From NCBI GenBank assembly GCA_900548795.1, contig URLT01000038.1, forward strand, positions 1 through 15,436: a stretch of DNA of 15,436 nucleotides, in the 5' to 3' direction. The position numbers and the translations under genes were made by a program. This document shows positions 1 to 7,888 of the stretch, piece by piece (position 1 is the stretch's first letter; each line of letters opens with the position of its first letter). This DNA comes from an uncultured Eubacteriales bacterium (GTDB lineage Bacteria; Bacillota; Clostridia; Oscillospirales; Oscillospiraceae). Below the pieces are notes generated by a model. That model searched no databases. It saw only the letters and a program-made list of their open reading frames with translations, and was not told where the DNA came from.

Positions 1-107
1 TGACCGGCTGCAAGATCGACATCAAGCCCGCCTCTCAGGCAGACACCGTGGAGGAGATGGAGCAGGAGGACGCTCTGCAGAACTCCGAGGTGCCTTCGGA
101 GGAATAA
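1..107 (+). CDS. nusA: Transcription termination/antitermination factor NusA, C-terminal end (partial)
   Basis: Reading from base 3, the last 34 codons end at TAA 105-107. The visible start TGCKIDIKPASQ matches the end of the second KH RNA-binding domain of NusA (usual form TGWKIDIKS), followed by a short acidic tail rich in Glu and Asp, as in Firmicutes NusA. NusA binds RNA polymerase and nascent RNA and modulates pausing and termination. The call rests on this short motif plus position: in Firmicutes nusA directly precedes ylxR-ylxQ-infB, as here. The rest of the gene and the operon promoter lie left of the window. Confidence 0.85.
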   Translation, partial: TGCKIDIKPASQADTVEEMEQEDALQNSEVPSEE

Positions 108-156
108 CGGCGAATCATATTTTAAGCTTTAACTGCAAGGAAACGGAGGAATCGTC

Positions 157-432
157 GTGACAAAAAAGATTCCCATGCGTCAGTGCCTCGGCTGCCGGGA
201 GCATAAACCCAAAAAGGAGCTTCTGCGCGTGGTGCGCAGCCCGGAGGGAACGGTCTGCCTCGACCTGCGCGGCAAGGCCAATGGCCGCGGCGCCTATCTC
301 TGCCGCAGCTGCGCCTGCCTGAAGCGGGCAGTCAAGTCCAATGCGCTCTCTCGCGCGCTCGAGACCGAGATTCCACCGGAGGTCTATGAGAGCTTGCTCA
401 GAGAAATGGAGGAAGCCGATGGAGCAGAATAA
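157..432 (+). CDS. ylxR: YlxR/RnpM family RNA-binding protein (DUF448)
   Basis: 91 aa, the usual size of the YlxR family. The start is GTG 157 with SD CGGAGGA at 144-150. Family signatures are visible: an N-terminal MRQCLGCREHKPKKELLRVV segment with a CxxC pair, then GRGAYLCRSCACL with further Cys residues, and basic residues throughout that suit RNA binding. In Bacillus subtilis the homologue has been described as a modulator of RNase P (RnpM). That role is known for the family, not shown here. The gene sits between nusA and ylxQ and overlaps ylxQ by 14 nt, so the two are probably translationally coupled. Confidence 0.92.
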   Translation: MTKKIPMRQCLGCREHKPKKELLRVVRSPEGTVCLDLRGKANGRGAYLCRSCACLKRAVKSNALSRALETEIPPEVYESLLREMEEADGAE

Positions 433-838
433 AAGTCTCGGCCTGCTGGCCATTTCCCGCAAGGGACGCAATCTGGTCTGCGGAGAGGAGCCGGTCGGCG
501 CCGCGACCAGAGCCAACCGGGCGCGGCTGGTGCTGCTAGCCTCGGACGCCGGCGGGCACACCGTGCGGCGCGCGCAGAGCTTCGTCGCCGGGACGGCGCA
601 GCCGATCCTGACCCTGCCTTATACCCGCGACGAGCTGGGCGAGGCGCTGGGCGTCAGCTCGTGCGCCATTGCGGCCATTGTGGACGTTCGGCTGGCGCAG
701 GCCTTCGTCAAAACGCTCGGCGACCCGGAAAAATATGCGTCGCTCCTTCAGGATCTGGACGTCCGCGTCCGGCGCGTGGAAAAACGCCGCGCAGAGGAGA
801 AGGCGCATCGCAATCATATTCGACATGGCAAAAAGTAA
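419..838 (+). CDS. ylxQ: YlxQ, L7Ae/L30e-like ribosomal-associated protein
   Basis: 139 aa. The frame is open further upstream, but the start is placed at ATG 419 because GGAGG at 408-412 lies 6 nt before it and the protein then begins [20 protein letters not shown], matching the family N-terminus. The L7Ae-like fold is suggested by the Gly/Ala-rich core ([10 protein letters not shown], then a [10 protein letters not shown] segment as in L7Ae kink-turn binders). The C-terminal tail (about residues 115-139) is very basic and likely contacts RNA. It overlaps ylxR by 14 nt, and infB starts 14 nt after its stop. The exact cellular role of YlxQ is not well defined; it is a conserved neighbour of infB. 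Confidence 0.88.
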   Translation: MEQNKSLGLLAISRKGRNLVCGEEPVGAATRANRARLVLLASDAGGHTVRRAQSFVAGTAQPILTLPYTRDELGEALGVSSCAIAAIVDVRLAQAFVKTLGDPEKYASLLQDLDVRVRRVEKRRAEEKAHRNHIRHGKK

Positions 839-852
839 GTGGAGGTGGCTTT

Positions 853-3153
853 ATGAGTTTAGTGAAATATCGTGTAAAAGAAGTCGCCGCGGATTTCGGC
901 ATGGCGCCGAAGGACATTGCGGAGATCGTTGGAATTTATTTTGATAAGCCGAAGAGCAATTCGCAGGTGCTGACGGATGAGCAGCTCAATGCGGTTTTCG
1001 ACCATATCACGCAGCAGCACCAGATCGGCTCGATCGCTGAGGTCTTTGCCGTTGCGCCCGCGCCCAAGAAGGCCGAGCCGAAGCCCGCAGAAAAGACGGA
1101 GAAGCCTGCCCAGACTGCGCAGGCGGCTGCGAAGCCCGCAAAGCCCGAAAAGCCGAAGGAGCCCGAGCGCAAGCGCGAGCGCCGTGTGGTCGACACGAAG
1201 GCCGTGACGGTCAACGCCGACCGCTTTGACGACCGCGTGGACAATCTGGTTTCCGAGCGGGTGCAGAACTATTCCGGCGGCAAACAGAAGATCGGCAGCA
1301 AAAACCGCAAAAAGGACAACAAGCGCGGCCAGACGGGCAACAAGCGCCGCAACGAGGAGCAGGAGAAGATGCGTCGCCTCCAGCTTGAGATCATCAAGAA
1401 GACGCCTCTGACGGTCAAGATCCCCGACGAGATCACGGTCGGCGAGCTTGCCTCGCGCATGAAGAAAACTGCTACCGAGCTGATCAAGGTGCTCATCAAG
1501 AACGGCGTGATGGCAAGCATCAACCAGACCATCGACTTTGACACGGCCGAGTTTGTTGCAACCGAGCTGGGCTGCAAGGTCGAAAAGGAAATCGTCGTAA
1601 CCATTGAGGATCGCCTGATCGACGATCATCAGGACTCCGCCGACGAGCTTCAGCCGCGCAGCCCGGTCGTGGTCGTGATGGGTCACGTTGACCACGGCAA
1701 GACGAGCCTGCTCGACGCCGTCAGAAAGACCAACGTCGCCTCCGGCGAGGCCGGCGGCATCACGCAGCACATCGGCGCCTATACCGTCGAGATCAACGGC
1801 AGCCCGATCACCTTCCTCGACACGCCGGGTCACGCCGCATTCACCTCCATGCGTGCGCGCGGTGCCATGTGCACAGATATTGCGATCCTCGTGGTCGCTG
1901 CGGACGACGGCATCATGCCGCAGACCATCGAGGCGATCAACCACGCCAAGGCCGCGGATATTCCGATCATCGTCGCGGTCAACAAGATGGATAAGCCGGG
2001 CGCAAATCCCGACCGCGTCCTGACCCAGCTTACGGAGCACGAGCTGGTTCCGGCAGAATGGGGCGGCGACACGGAGGTCGTGCGGATCTCTGCCAAAACG
2101 GGCGCCGGCATCGATGAGCTGCTCGAGACCGTCATTATGACCGCCGAGCTGGCCGATCTCAAGGCCAACCCGAACCGCGCCGCCAAGGGTATCGTCATTG
2201 AAGCGCGTCTGGACAAGAACCGCGGTCCGATCGCTTCGCTGCTGGTTCAGAACGGCACGCTGCACAAGGGCGACCTCATCATTGCCGGAACGGCCGTCGG
2301 CCGCGTGCGCGTGATGACGGACGACAAGGGCAGAACCATCACCTCCGCAGGCCCGTCCATCCCGGTGGAGATCACCGGCCTTGCCGAAACGCCCGCCCCC
2401 GGCGACGAGTTCAACGCCGTCAGCGACGAGCGTATGGCGCGTCAGCTCGTCGAGCAGCGCAAGCAGGCCGAGAAGGACGCCGCTGCGAAGCTCACGAGCA
2501 AGGTCACGCTCGACAACCTCTTTGCCAAGATGCAGGAGGGCGAGATGAAGGAGCTGAACCTGATCGTCAAGGCCGACGTGCAGGGCTCCGCCGAGGCGGT
2601 CAAGGCCAGCCTCGAGAAGATCTCCAACGAGGAGGTTCGCGTCCGCGTGATCCATGCCGGTGTCGGCGCGATCAACGAATCGGATATTCTGTTGGCCTCC
2701 ACGTCCAACGCGATCGTTGTCGGCTTCAACGTCCGTCCGGATGCCGCGGCGGCAGCCTCCGCGCAGCGTGCCAATGTCGATCTGCGGATGTACCGCGTGA
2801 TCTATGACGCCATCGACGAGATCGAGGCGGCGATGAAGGGTATGCTTGCGCCGAAGTTCCGCGAGGCGGTCATCGGTCACGCCGAGGTGCGCCAGACTTA
2901 CAAGGTCTCTGCGATCGGCACCATTGCGGGCTGCTACGTCAAGGACGGCAAAATCACCCGCGACGGTCAGGTGCGCGTCCTGCGCGACAATATCGTCATC
3001 TACGAGGGCAACATCGGCTCGCTGCAGCGCTTCAAGGACTCCGTCAAGGAGGTCGCGCAGAATTATGAGTGCGGCATGTCCATCGAGAAGTTCAACGACA
3101 TCAAAGAGGGCGACATCTTTGAATGCTTCGTCATGGAGGAGATTCCCCGCTGA
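853..3153 (+). CDS. infB: Translation initiation factor IF-2
   Basis: 766 aa GTPase that delivers initiator fMet-tRNA to the 30S subunit and promotes 70S joining. The start is ATG 853 after GGAGG 841-845; an upstream in-frame extension overlapping ylxQ is rejected. Order: N-terminal IF2_N helical domain (about 1-55), a Lys/Pro/Ala/Glu-rich linker (about 60-115), a basic Arg/Lys/Asn-rich stretch, a second IF2_N domain (about 190-245), then the GTPase domain. G motifs are intact: GHVDHGKT at 277-284 (P-loop), DTPGH at 323-327, NKMD at 377-380, SAK at 413-415; the switch segment GGITQHIGA lies between the first two. Domains II, III and the fMet-tRNA-binding C-terminal barrel follow. The length is close to other Firmicutes IF-2 proteins, and nothing is broken or missing. 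Confidence 0.98.
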   Translation: MSLVKYRVKEVAADFGMAPKDIAEIVGIYFDKPKSNSQVLTDEQLNAVFDHITQQHQIGSIAEVFAVAPAPKKAEPKPAEKTEKPAQTAQAAAKPAKPEKPKEPERKRERRVVDTKAVTVNADRFDDRVDNLVSERVQNYSGGKQKIGSKNRKKDNKRGQTGNKRRNEEQEKMRRLQLEIIKKTPLTVKIPDEITVGELASRMKKTATELIKVLIKNGVMASINQTIDFDTAEFVATELGCKVEKEIVVTIEDRLIDDHQDSADELQPRSPVVVVMGHVDHGKTSLLDAVRKTNVASGEAGGITQHIGAYTVEINGSPITFLDTPGHAAFTSMRARGAMCTDIAILVVAADDGIMPQTIEAINHAKAADIPIIVAVNKMDKPGANPDRVLTQLTEHELVPAEWGGDTEVVRISAKTGAGIDELLETVIMTAELADLKANPNRAAKGIVIEARLDKNRGPIASLLVQNGTLHKGDLIIAGTAVGRVRVMTDDKGRTITSAGPSIPVEITGLAETPAPGDEFNAVSDERMARQLVEQRKQAEKDAAAKLTSKVTLDNLFAKMQEGEMKELNLIVKADVQGSAEAVKASLEKISNEEVRVRVIHAGVGAINESDILLASTSNAIVVGFNVRPDAAAAASAQRANVDLRMYRVIYDAIDEIEAAMKGMLAPKFREAVIGHAEVRQTYKVSAIGTIAGCYVKDGKITRDGQVRVLRDNIVIYEGNIGSLQRFKDSVKEVAQNYECGMSIEKFNDIKEGDIFECFVMEEIPR

Positions 3154-3160
3154 TTTTTTC

Positions 3161-3197
3161 GGCAGGACGCGGCGCATGTCGCGTCCTGCCCGTTTTT
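3161..3197 (+). terminator. Terminator-like hairpin between infB and rbfA
   Basis: A perfect 11-bp GC-rich stem (GGCAGGACGCG at 3161-3171 with CGCGTCCTGCC at 3180-3190) encloses an 8-nt loop. It is followed by CG and five T residues at 3193-3197. It starts 7 nt after the infB stop and ends 22 nt before the rbfA start. It has the form of an intrinsic terminator inside the operon. It could lower expression of rbfA-ribF relative to infB, or act as an mRNA processing or 3'-end stabilising hairpin with read-through. Confidence 0.65.
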
Positions 3198-3219
3198 CAC
3201 TAGAAGGAGGTAAGCTATT

Positions 3220-3594
3220 ATGGCATCCAACCGTCTTGGACGCATCAACGAAGAGATCCAGCGTGAGCTGGCCTCTCTGCTGCGCGAGTTGAAGGACCCG
3301 CGCGTGCAAAAAACAATGCTCTCGATCACACATGTAGAGACGACGCCCGACCTGCGCTATGCAAAGGTCTATGTGTCGCTGCTTGACAAGGAATACACCA
3401 AGGAGACCATGGCCGGGCTGAGATCCTCAGCCGGATACCTGCGCCGGGAGCTGGGACGCACGCTCCAGCTTCGCTATACACCGGAGCTGCAATGGCAGGC
3501 CGACGATTCCATCGTGCACGGCGCGCACATTCTCGACCTTCTCTCCAAGCTCGACCTTCCGGAGGATGACGATGAAAACACTGACCATAGCTGA
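3220..3594 (+). CDS. rbfA: 30S ribosome-binding factor RbfA
   Basis: 124 aa, normal for RbfA, a KH-fold protein that binds the immature 30S subunit and assists 16S rRNA 5'-end maturation, notably in the cold. The start is ATG 3220 with a near-perfect SD (AAGGAGGT, about 3204-3211). Family features are visible: N-terminal RLGRINEEIQRELASLL, then LKDPRVQ, then the core strand THVETTPDLRYAKVYVSLL, and the downstream RRELGRTLQLRYTPEL segment. It follows infB after a 66-nt gap carrying a terminator-like hairpin, and its 3' end overlaps nrnA by 23 nt, implying coupling. Confidence 0.96.
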   Translation: MASNRLGRINEEIQRELASLLRELKDPRVQKTMLSITHVETTPDLRYAKVYVSLLDKEYTKETMAGLRSSAGYLRRELGRTLQLRYTPELQWQADDSIVHGAHILDLLSKLDLPEDDDENTDHS

Positions 3595-4528
3595 GGTCGC
3601 TGCGTTTTTGCTCGCAGGCGACAACTACCTGATCCTGACCCACCGCCGCCCCGACGGCGACACGATCGGCTGCGCCGCCGCGCTGTGCGGCGGGCTGAGG
3701 CAGCTCGGCAAGCAGGCGGCGATTCTGGAAAATCCCCAGTTTACCGACAAATTCCGTCCCTATCTGGACGGGCTGACTGTTGCCGAGGCGCCGGAGGGCG
3801 CGTGCCTTGTCGCCGTGGACATCGCCTCGAGCAAGCTCCTGCCGTATAACGCCGTGAATGACGCCGACCGCATCGAGATGCTGATCGACCACCACGGCCG
3901 CAACAACGGCTACGCCAAGCGCGGCTTTGTTGACCCCGAGACCGCCGCCTGCGGCGAGCTGATCCTCAAGCTGCTTTTGGAGCTGAAGGTCACGGTCACG
4001 CCGCGTATGGCCGAGGCGCTCTACGTTGCGATCTCGACGGATACCGGCTGCTTCCGCTACAGCAACACGACTGCCGACACCCTGCGCGCGGCGGCCTATT
4101 GCCGCGACTGCGGCGCGGACACCTTTGCGGTCAATCAGGTCATGTTCCTGACGCGGCGCATGGCTCGTCTGCGTCTGGACGCCTATCTGACCGAAACGAC
4201 AGAGTTTTTTGCGGACGGGCTGGTTGCGGTCAGCGCGATCCCGAATGAGATCCGTGAAAAATTGCAGCTCACGGAGGACGATATCGACGATATTTCCGGC
4301 TTTGGGCGCGAGATCGAGGGGGTAGAGATCGGCGTGATGCTCCGGCAGGAGGGCGATCTCGGCAAGATCTCCGTGCGCACCGCGCCGGGGTACGATGCAT
4401 CGGCCATTTGCGCCCTTTTGGGCGGCGGCGGTCATCGCGCGGCGGCCGGCGCGACCGTGCACGGCGGCATAGAGGCGGCGCGCAAAGCTGTTCTCGAGGC
4501 CATTGCGTCGCTCGGAGTCAGGCTCTGA
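3572..4528 (+). CDS. nrnA: DHH-family bifunctional oligoribonuclease/PAP phosphatase (NrnA-like)
   Basis: 318 aa. NrnA enzymes degrade nanoRNAs, and some also hydrolyse 3'-phosphoadenosine 5'-phosphate or cyclic-dinucleotide products. Two ATG codons are in frame (3566 and 3572). ATG 3572 is chosen because GGAGG at 3561-3565 would abut the first with no spacing but leaves 6 nt before the second. Metal-binding motifs: HRRPDGD at 24-30 (motif I), AVDIAS (motif II), the DHH triad at 106-108 with following HGRNN (motif III), STDTGCFRYSNT (motif IV), and the DHHA1 glycine motif GGGGHR at 284-289. All catalytic motifs are present. It overlaps rbfA by 23 nt, and its TGA stop shares one base with the truB start. 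The nanoRNase versus c-di-AMP/pApA preference cannot be read from sequence. Confidence 0.93.
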   Translation: MKTLTIAEVAAFLLAGDNYLILTHRRPDGDTIGCAAALCGGLRQLGKQAAILENPQFTDKFRPYLDGLTVAEAPEGACLVAVDIASSKLLPYNAVNDADRIEMLIDHHGRNNGYAKRGFVDPETAACGELILKLLLELKVTVTPRMAEALYVAISTDTGCFRYSNTTADTLRAAAYCRDCGADTFAVNQVMFLTRRMARLRLDAYLTETTEFFADGLVAVSAIPNEIREKLQLTEDDIDDISGFGREIEGVEIGVMLRQEGDLGKISVRTAPGYDASAICALLGGGGHRAAAGATVHGGIEAARKAVLEAIASLGVRL

Positions 4529-5391
4529 TGGCTAGCGGTATTTTGATCGTCGACAAGCCCGTCGGCTGGACGTCGCAGGACGTGGTCAGCAAGCTGCGCG
4601 GCGTGTTCCATGAGCGACGCGTCGGCCACGGCGGCACGCTTGACCCGATGGCGACCGGCGTGCTCCCGGTCTTTTTCGGACGTGCGACGCGCGCGGTCGA
4701 GTTCTTTGAGCATGCCGAAAAAATCTACCGCGCCTCGCTGCGCCTCGGCGTGACCACCGACACGCAGGACACAACCGGAACCGTGCTGCGCGAGGCACCT
4801 GTCTGCGTCACGAGCGAGGAGCTGGAGGCTGTTCTTAAGCGCTTCACGGGAGAGCTTGAGCAGCTCCCGCCGATGTATTCCGCAATCAAGATCGGCGGCA
4901 GGAAGCTCTATGAAATTGCCCGAAAGGGCGGGGAAGTGGAGCGAGCTACGAGAAAAATCACAATCTATCGGCTGGAATCGGAGCGCTTCGACGGAAAAAC
5001 CGCCGAGCTGCTCGTGCACTGCTCCAAGGGAACCTATGTCCGCACGCTCTGCCATGATCTCGGAGCGGCGCTCGGCTGTGGCGGCTGCATGTCCGCCCTG
5101 CGGCGCGTTGCGGCCGGCTCGTTTTCGATCGGGCAGGCGCTCACGCTCGAGCAGATCCTGTCCGCCGAAGACCCGGCGTCGCTGCTGCTGCCGATCGACA
5201 CGCTCTTTGCGGCGCATCGCGCGCAGCGCCTGAATGCGGCGCAGGAGCGTAAATGCCGCAACGGCGCGGATTTTCGCGCCGAATGGCCGGATGGGCTCTG
5301 CCGCCTGTACGGCGCGGACGGCGAATTTTTGGCGCTGTCGTCCTGCCAGAGCGGCAATGTGCACACGGTGAAGAGCTTTTTTGCCGTCTGA
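4528..5391 (+). CDS. truB: tRNA pseudouridine(55) synthase TruB
   Basis: 287 aa. Isomerises U55 to pseudouridine in the T-arm of tRNAs. The start is ATG 4528, overlapping the nrnA stop by one base (TGATG), typical of coupled translation; the open upstream extension lies inside nrnA and is rejected. The N-terminus reads GILIVDKPVGWTSQDVV, followed by GHGGTLDPMATGVLPV with catalytic Asp39 in GTLDP. Further family motifs are YSAIKIGGRKLYEIARKG and CSKGTYVRTLCHDLG. The C-terminal part (about 225-287) contains the small RNA-binding extension of bacterial TruB. Domains appear complete. Confidence 0.97.
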   Translation: MASGILIVDKPVGWTSQDVVSKLRGVFHERRVGHGGTLDPMATGVLPVFFGRATRAVEFFEHAEKIYRASLRLGVTTDTQDTTGTVLREAPVCVTSEELEAVLKRFTGELEQLPPMYSAIKIGGRKLYEIARKGGEVERATRKITIYRLESERFDGKTAELLVHCSKGTYVRTLCHDLGAALGCGGCMSALRRVAAGSFSIGQALTLEQILSAEDPASLLLPIDTLFAAHRAQRLNAAQERKCRNGADFRAEWPDGLCRLYGADGEFLALSSCQSGNVHTVKSFFAV

Positions 5392-5416
5392 CCTGCTACA
5401 GGAAAGGAAGATCAAG

Positions 5417-6310
5417 ATGAAACGCGTGATCGCGCTTGGCTTTTTTGACGGCGTCCACCTCGGCCACGGGGCGTTGCTGCGGCGCACTCGGGAGCTGGCC
5501 GACCGCCTCGGCTGCTCTGCGGCGGCGCTGACGCTGGATACGCACCCGGATACCCTGCTGCGCGGAACACCGACGCGGCTTTTGAACACGCCCACCGAGC
5601 GTCGCGCGCTTATGCAGTCGCTCTATGCGATCGATGAGGTGCTGGCGCTGCATTTTGATGCTGCAACGATGCGGCAGCCGTGGCAGGATTTTGTCGAACG
5701 GACGCTGATCGGGGAGTATTCCGCCGTTCATCTGGTCTGCGGGGCGGATTACCGATGCGGAAGCGGCGGCGCAGGGACGGCGGAGCTGCTTCGCGCCTAC
5801 TGCGCTGCGCGCGGCATCGGCTGCGATGTGATCCCCCAGCTCTGCATCGACGGGGAGACCGTGTCCTCCACGCGCATTCGCGGCCTGATCGCCTCCGGGG
5901 AAATGACTGAGGCGGTGCGTTTGCTCGGGCATCCGCATTTGCTCAGCGGAACGGTCGTCACCGGACACCAGCTTGGCCGAACGATCGGCATTCCGACCGC
6001 AAACCTCGACGTTTCGCCGCAGATCCTGCTCCCGACGGACGGCGTCTATGCCGCCGAAACGGAGGTCGACGGCAGACGCTATCCGGCAGTCACGAACATT
6101 GGGATGCGTCCGACCGTCCACGGCGACTGCCGCACGGTGGAGCCGTGGCTGTTGGATTTCAGCGGCGACCTCTATGGGCGACGTCTGACCCTGCGTCTGC
6201 TGGCCTTTTTGCGCGGGGAGCGACGTTTTGCGTCGTTGGAGGCGCTGCAGGCTGAGATCCGACGCAACGCCGAGCAGACCCGCGCGCTGCTGAGCGACGC
6301 AAAACGATAA
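5417..6310 (+). CDS. ribF: Bifunctional riboflavin kinase/FAD synthetase RibF
   Basis: 297 aa. Phosphorylates riboflavin to FMN and adenylates FMN to FAD. The start is ATG 5417, set by the purine-rich AGGAAAGGAAG at 5400-5410; an ATG 36 nt upstream overlaps the truB end and lacks an SD. N-terminal nucleotidyltransferase domain: GFFDGVHLGH at 8-17 and a later STRIRGLIASGEM (the ISSTxIR motif). The riboflavin kinase domain starts near GTVVTGHQLGRTIGIPTANLD, with the PTAN motif at 193-196 (flavin/Mg2+ binding), and ends in the LYGRRLTLRLLAFLRGERRF segment typical of the family. Last gene of the operon; an intrinsic terminator begins 42 nt after its stop. Confidence 0.97.
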   Translation: MKRVIALGFFDGVHLGHGALLRRTRELADRLGCSAAALTLDTHPDTLLRGTPTRLLNTPTERRALMQSLYAIDEVLALHFDAATMRQPWQDFVERTLIGEYSAVHLVCGADYRCGSGGAGTAELLRAYCAARGIGCDVIPQLCIDGETVSSTRIRGLIASGEMTEAVRLLGHPHLLSGTVVTGHQLGRTIGIPTANLDVSPQILLPTDGVYAAETEVDGRRYPAVTNIGMRPTVHGDCRTVEPWLLDFSGDLYGRRLTLRLLAFLRGERRFASLEALQAEIRRNAEQTRALLSDAKR

Positions 6311-6352
6311 TAGCTGTGCGAGGGCAATCGTTGGGGGAAAGCAAGCAGCGGC

Positions 6353-6387
6353 TCGTGCCGGAGGGGAGTGCCTCCGGCACGATTTTT
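6353..6387 (+). terminator. Intrinsic terminator of the nusA-ribF operon
   Basis: A perfect 12-bp stem (TCGTGCCGGAGG at 6353-6364 with CCTCCGGCACGA at 6371-6382) has a 6-nt loop and is followed directly by TTTTT (6383-6387). It is the strongest plus-strand terminator in the window and closes the long operon after ribF. Confidence 0.93.
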
Positions 6388-6417
6388 ATGCAGCGCGAGC
6401 CATGAGCCGGTTTCAAA

Positions 6418-6452
6418 CTGATTCTTGATTCAGTATTATAATTAAGAATCAG
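6418..6452. repeat. AT-rich inverted repeat
   Basis: CTGATTCTTGATT at 6418-6430 can pair with AATTAAGAATCAG at 6440-6452: 13 bp including one G-T, with a 9-nt loop. CAGTATTA occurs twice (6431-6438 and 6450-6457), and a TATAAT hexamer lies at 6437-6442 without a convincing -35. It falls in the gene-free stretch 6388-6503 after the ribF terminator. It may be an operator, a weak promoter or a small repeat remnant; function unknown. Confidence 0.4.
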
Positions 6453-6503
6453 TATTAGACGAGCAGCAGAGCCATTTTTGCGGTGGCGTTTCCAGAAAGA
6501 ATA

Positions 6504-6512
6504 TGGTATACT
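6504..6512 (+). promoter_or_regulatory. Extended -10 promoter
   Basis: TGGTATACT at 6504-6512 is a TGn extended -10 with a 5/6 match to TATAAT. The best -35 at 17-bp spacing (6484-6489) is poor, as allowed for extended -10 promoters. It lies just upstream of the candidate small ORF at 6530 and the membrane protein at 6704. Confidence 0.5.
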
Positions 6513-6529
6513 CAAGGAGAGAGGCCGGA

Positions 6530-6664
6530 ATGGATCGACTCCGACTGTGCGGCGAAGGCCTTTTCTCGTCTCACGCGGGTTCAAAAGAGGGAATCTACCC
6601 GAAATTCTCTGCGCATGAAGGAAGCTTTCTCATTGTTCCATTTGCTCTTTCTGCTGGAATCTGA
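6530..6664 (+). CDS. Candidate small protein, 44 aa, unknown function
   Basis: ATG 6530 to TGA 6662-6664 encodes 44 residues beginning MDRLRLCGEGLFSSHAGSK and ending with a hydrophobic stretch (SFLIVPFALSAGI). Support is contextual: an extended -10 promoter ends 17 nt upstream, AGGAGA at 6515-6520 lies 9 nt before the ATG, and the next gene (6704, with its own SD) starts 39 nt after the stop. I do not recognise the family. A different frame is also open here (from 6483), but it has no SD. The short C-terminal hydrophobic segment could be a membrane-associated tail. It could equally be non-coding leader sequence of the downstream gene. Confidence 0.33.
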   Translation: MDRLRLCGEGLFSSHAGSKEGIYPKFSAHEGSFLIVPFALSAGI

Positions 6665-6703
6665 CCTGTTATGGTTCAACAAATCGATATGGAGGATCTC
6701 ACA

Positions 6704-6943
6704 ATGAAAAAATCAACAAAGAGAGCGTTACTCGTGATCGCGGTGGTTCTTGTGTTGGCGCTCCTGCTGACTCCGATCCCTTTAAGACTGAAAGACGGCG
6801 GGAGCGTTCGATACAAGGCCTTGGTTTATGAGGTCACAAAAATTCATCAGCTTCCCCCGGAGATCGATGCTGACTACGAGTATATTGAGGGCGTTGAGGT
6901 CAAGATCCTCGGCGTAACCGTCTATAGAAAAACGAACCATTAA
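6704..6943 (+). CDS. Small membrane-anchored hypothetical protein
   Basis: 79 aa. ATG 6704 is preferred to an in-frame ATG at 6671 because GGAGG (6691-6695) sits 8 nt upstream and the protein then starts with a classic MKKSTKR positive head. Residues about 8-24 (ALLVIAVVLVLALLLTP) form one membrane segment or an uncleaved signal anchor; no lipobox Cys is present. The rest is a short extracytoplasmic domain containing DGGSVRYKALVYEVTKIHQL. This resembles a recurrent small Firmicutes family I recall only as hypothetical proteins with a (V/T)PIP...DGGTxxYxAL(T/V)Y pattern. The function is unknown, and no clear terminator follows. Confidence 0.75.
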   Translation: MKKSTKRALLVIAVVLVLALLLTPIPLRLKDGGSVRYKALVYEVTKIHQLPPEIDADYEYIEGVEVKILGVTVYRKTNH

Positions 6944-7199
6944 GCGCTTTGCTTTTTTGGCAGGGAAGGAGCGCGCCCATTCTTTCAAAACGCGCGTTGT
7001 TTCTTGCGCCGACGTTCGCTGCCGAAGAGCCGTATGCGCTCCTCGACCCGAAATGCGAGGAAGCGATGGACGATCGTTCGAGCGGGGTTTGTTTCTGCGG
7101 AGTTCAAGGCTTCGCCGCGCAAAGAAGCGGAAATATCGAAGAAAATGCACAAAAAACCGCGATGTAAACTTTTGTTGCGGGGATGCAAACCGAGGTTGG
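6944..7199. other. Gene-free stretch, nothing convincing
   Basis: About 256 bases after the small membrane protein. Several short frames are open on both strands, but none has an SD, a recognisable motif or consistent codon use, and they overlap each other. A palindrome AAGCGCTT (6942-6949) followed by a T run (6953-6958) is too short to call a terminator. It may hold decayed coding sequence. Confidence 0.5.
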
Positions 7200-7228
7200 T
7201 TGCGCTGAGCAGGGAATGATGTTATCAT
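7200..7228 (+). promoter_or_regulatory. Promoter of the XRE regulator gene
   Basis: TTGCGC at 7200-7205 (a weak -35) is spaced 17 bp from TATCAT at 7223-7228 (5/6 match to TATAAT). TGT at 7220-7222 gives an extended -10. The SD and start codon of the regulator follow within 35 nt. Confidence 0.6.
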
Positions 7229-7259
7229 TGCGCTACCAAACTTAGAGGAGGAACTCATT

Positions 7260-7886
7260 TTGAAACTGTCAGAAAAGATCGTCGCGCTCAGAAAGTCCGG
7301 CGGTATGTCGCAGGAAGCTCTGGCTGAGAAGCTGAGCGTTTCAAGACAGGCCATCTCTCGCTGGGAGATGGGCTCTGCCATGCCCGACGCTTCGAATATT
7401 CTCCAGCTCAGCCGGCTCTTTCGCGTCACGGCCGATTACCTGCTGAATGATGAATATGAGAGCGACGACGACCTGCCGCAGATCCGGACGGTCAAAACGG
7501 ACGGCATCCGCCAGTGCATGATCCTGCTGGTCACGCTGGAGGTGATGACGTTGATCCTTCAGCTCACGACTGCGTTCCTGCTGCAAAGCGAGCTTCTCTG
7601 CATTCTGTGCTTCTTGCCCTTTGCTGCCGCGGTCGGCGGGTTTGAGTATACATATCTCATAAAAGCGGATGCTGCGGATGCGCGGGCGCAGCAGATCCGC
7701 AGGCATTTTTACCAGATTTCCGCTTGGCTCGGCTTTTATTTTCCGCTCCGGCTTTTGGTCTTGGCGTTGATGCGATTTTATCCTCGTCCGTACCTCTCGC
7801 TTGTGCCGGAGGGCATTGCCGCAGCGCTCTATTTGCTCGCTGCCTCGCTTACGACCGTCCTGATCGGAAAACGCCTCCGGACATAA
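7260..7886 (+). CDS. XRE-family transcriptional regulator with membrane-spanning C-terminal half
   Basis: 208 aa, starting at TTG 7260 (7260-7262) with SD AGGAGG at 7246-7251, 8 nt away. Residues 1-62 are a helix-turn-helix of the Cro/C1 type: QEALAEKLSVSRQAISRWEMG is the recognition region, followed by the LSRLFRVTADYLLND segment that ends many Clostridial XRE domains. After an acidic linker (ESDDD) the C-terminal part has about four hydrophobic segments (near 82-103, 107-125, 144-165 and 180-200), so the protein is probably membrane-anchored. Membrane XRE proteins of this build are common in Firmicutes, but the signal they sense is usually unknown. It has its own promoter and is the last gene before a bidirectional terminator. 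Confidence 0.88.
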   Translation: MKLSEKIVALRKSGGMSQEALAEKLSVSRQAISRWEMGSAMPDASNILQLSRLFRVTADYLLNDEYESDDDLPQIRTVKTDGIRQCMILLVTLEVMTLILQLTTAFLLQSELLCILCFLPFAAAVGGFEYTYLIKADAADARAQQIRRHFYQISAWLGFYFPLRLLVLALMRFYPRPYLSLVPEGIAAALYLLAASLTTVLIGKRLRT

Positions 7887-7888
7887 CA

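Noticed and set aside
859..3333. 824-codon open frame on the minus strand
   Set aside because: Exact antisense of infB with skewed Leu/Asp/Arg/Val content caused by GC-rich codon bias. It has no SD, domain or promoter, and infB is unquestionable.
3326..5595. Long minus-strand frames opposite nrnA and truB
   Set aside because: Shadows of strongly identified plus-strand enzymes; low-complexity Arg/Ala/Gly-rich translations without motifs.
6944..7219. Several overlapping 60-80 codon frames on both strands
   Set aside because: None has an SD or a recognisable pattern, and all overlap each other.
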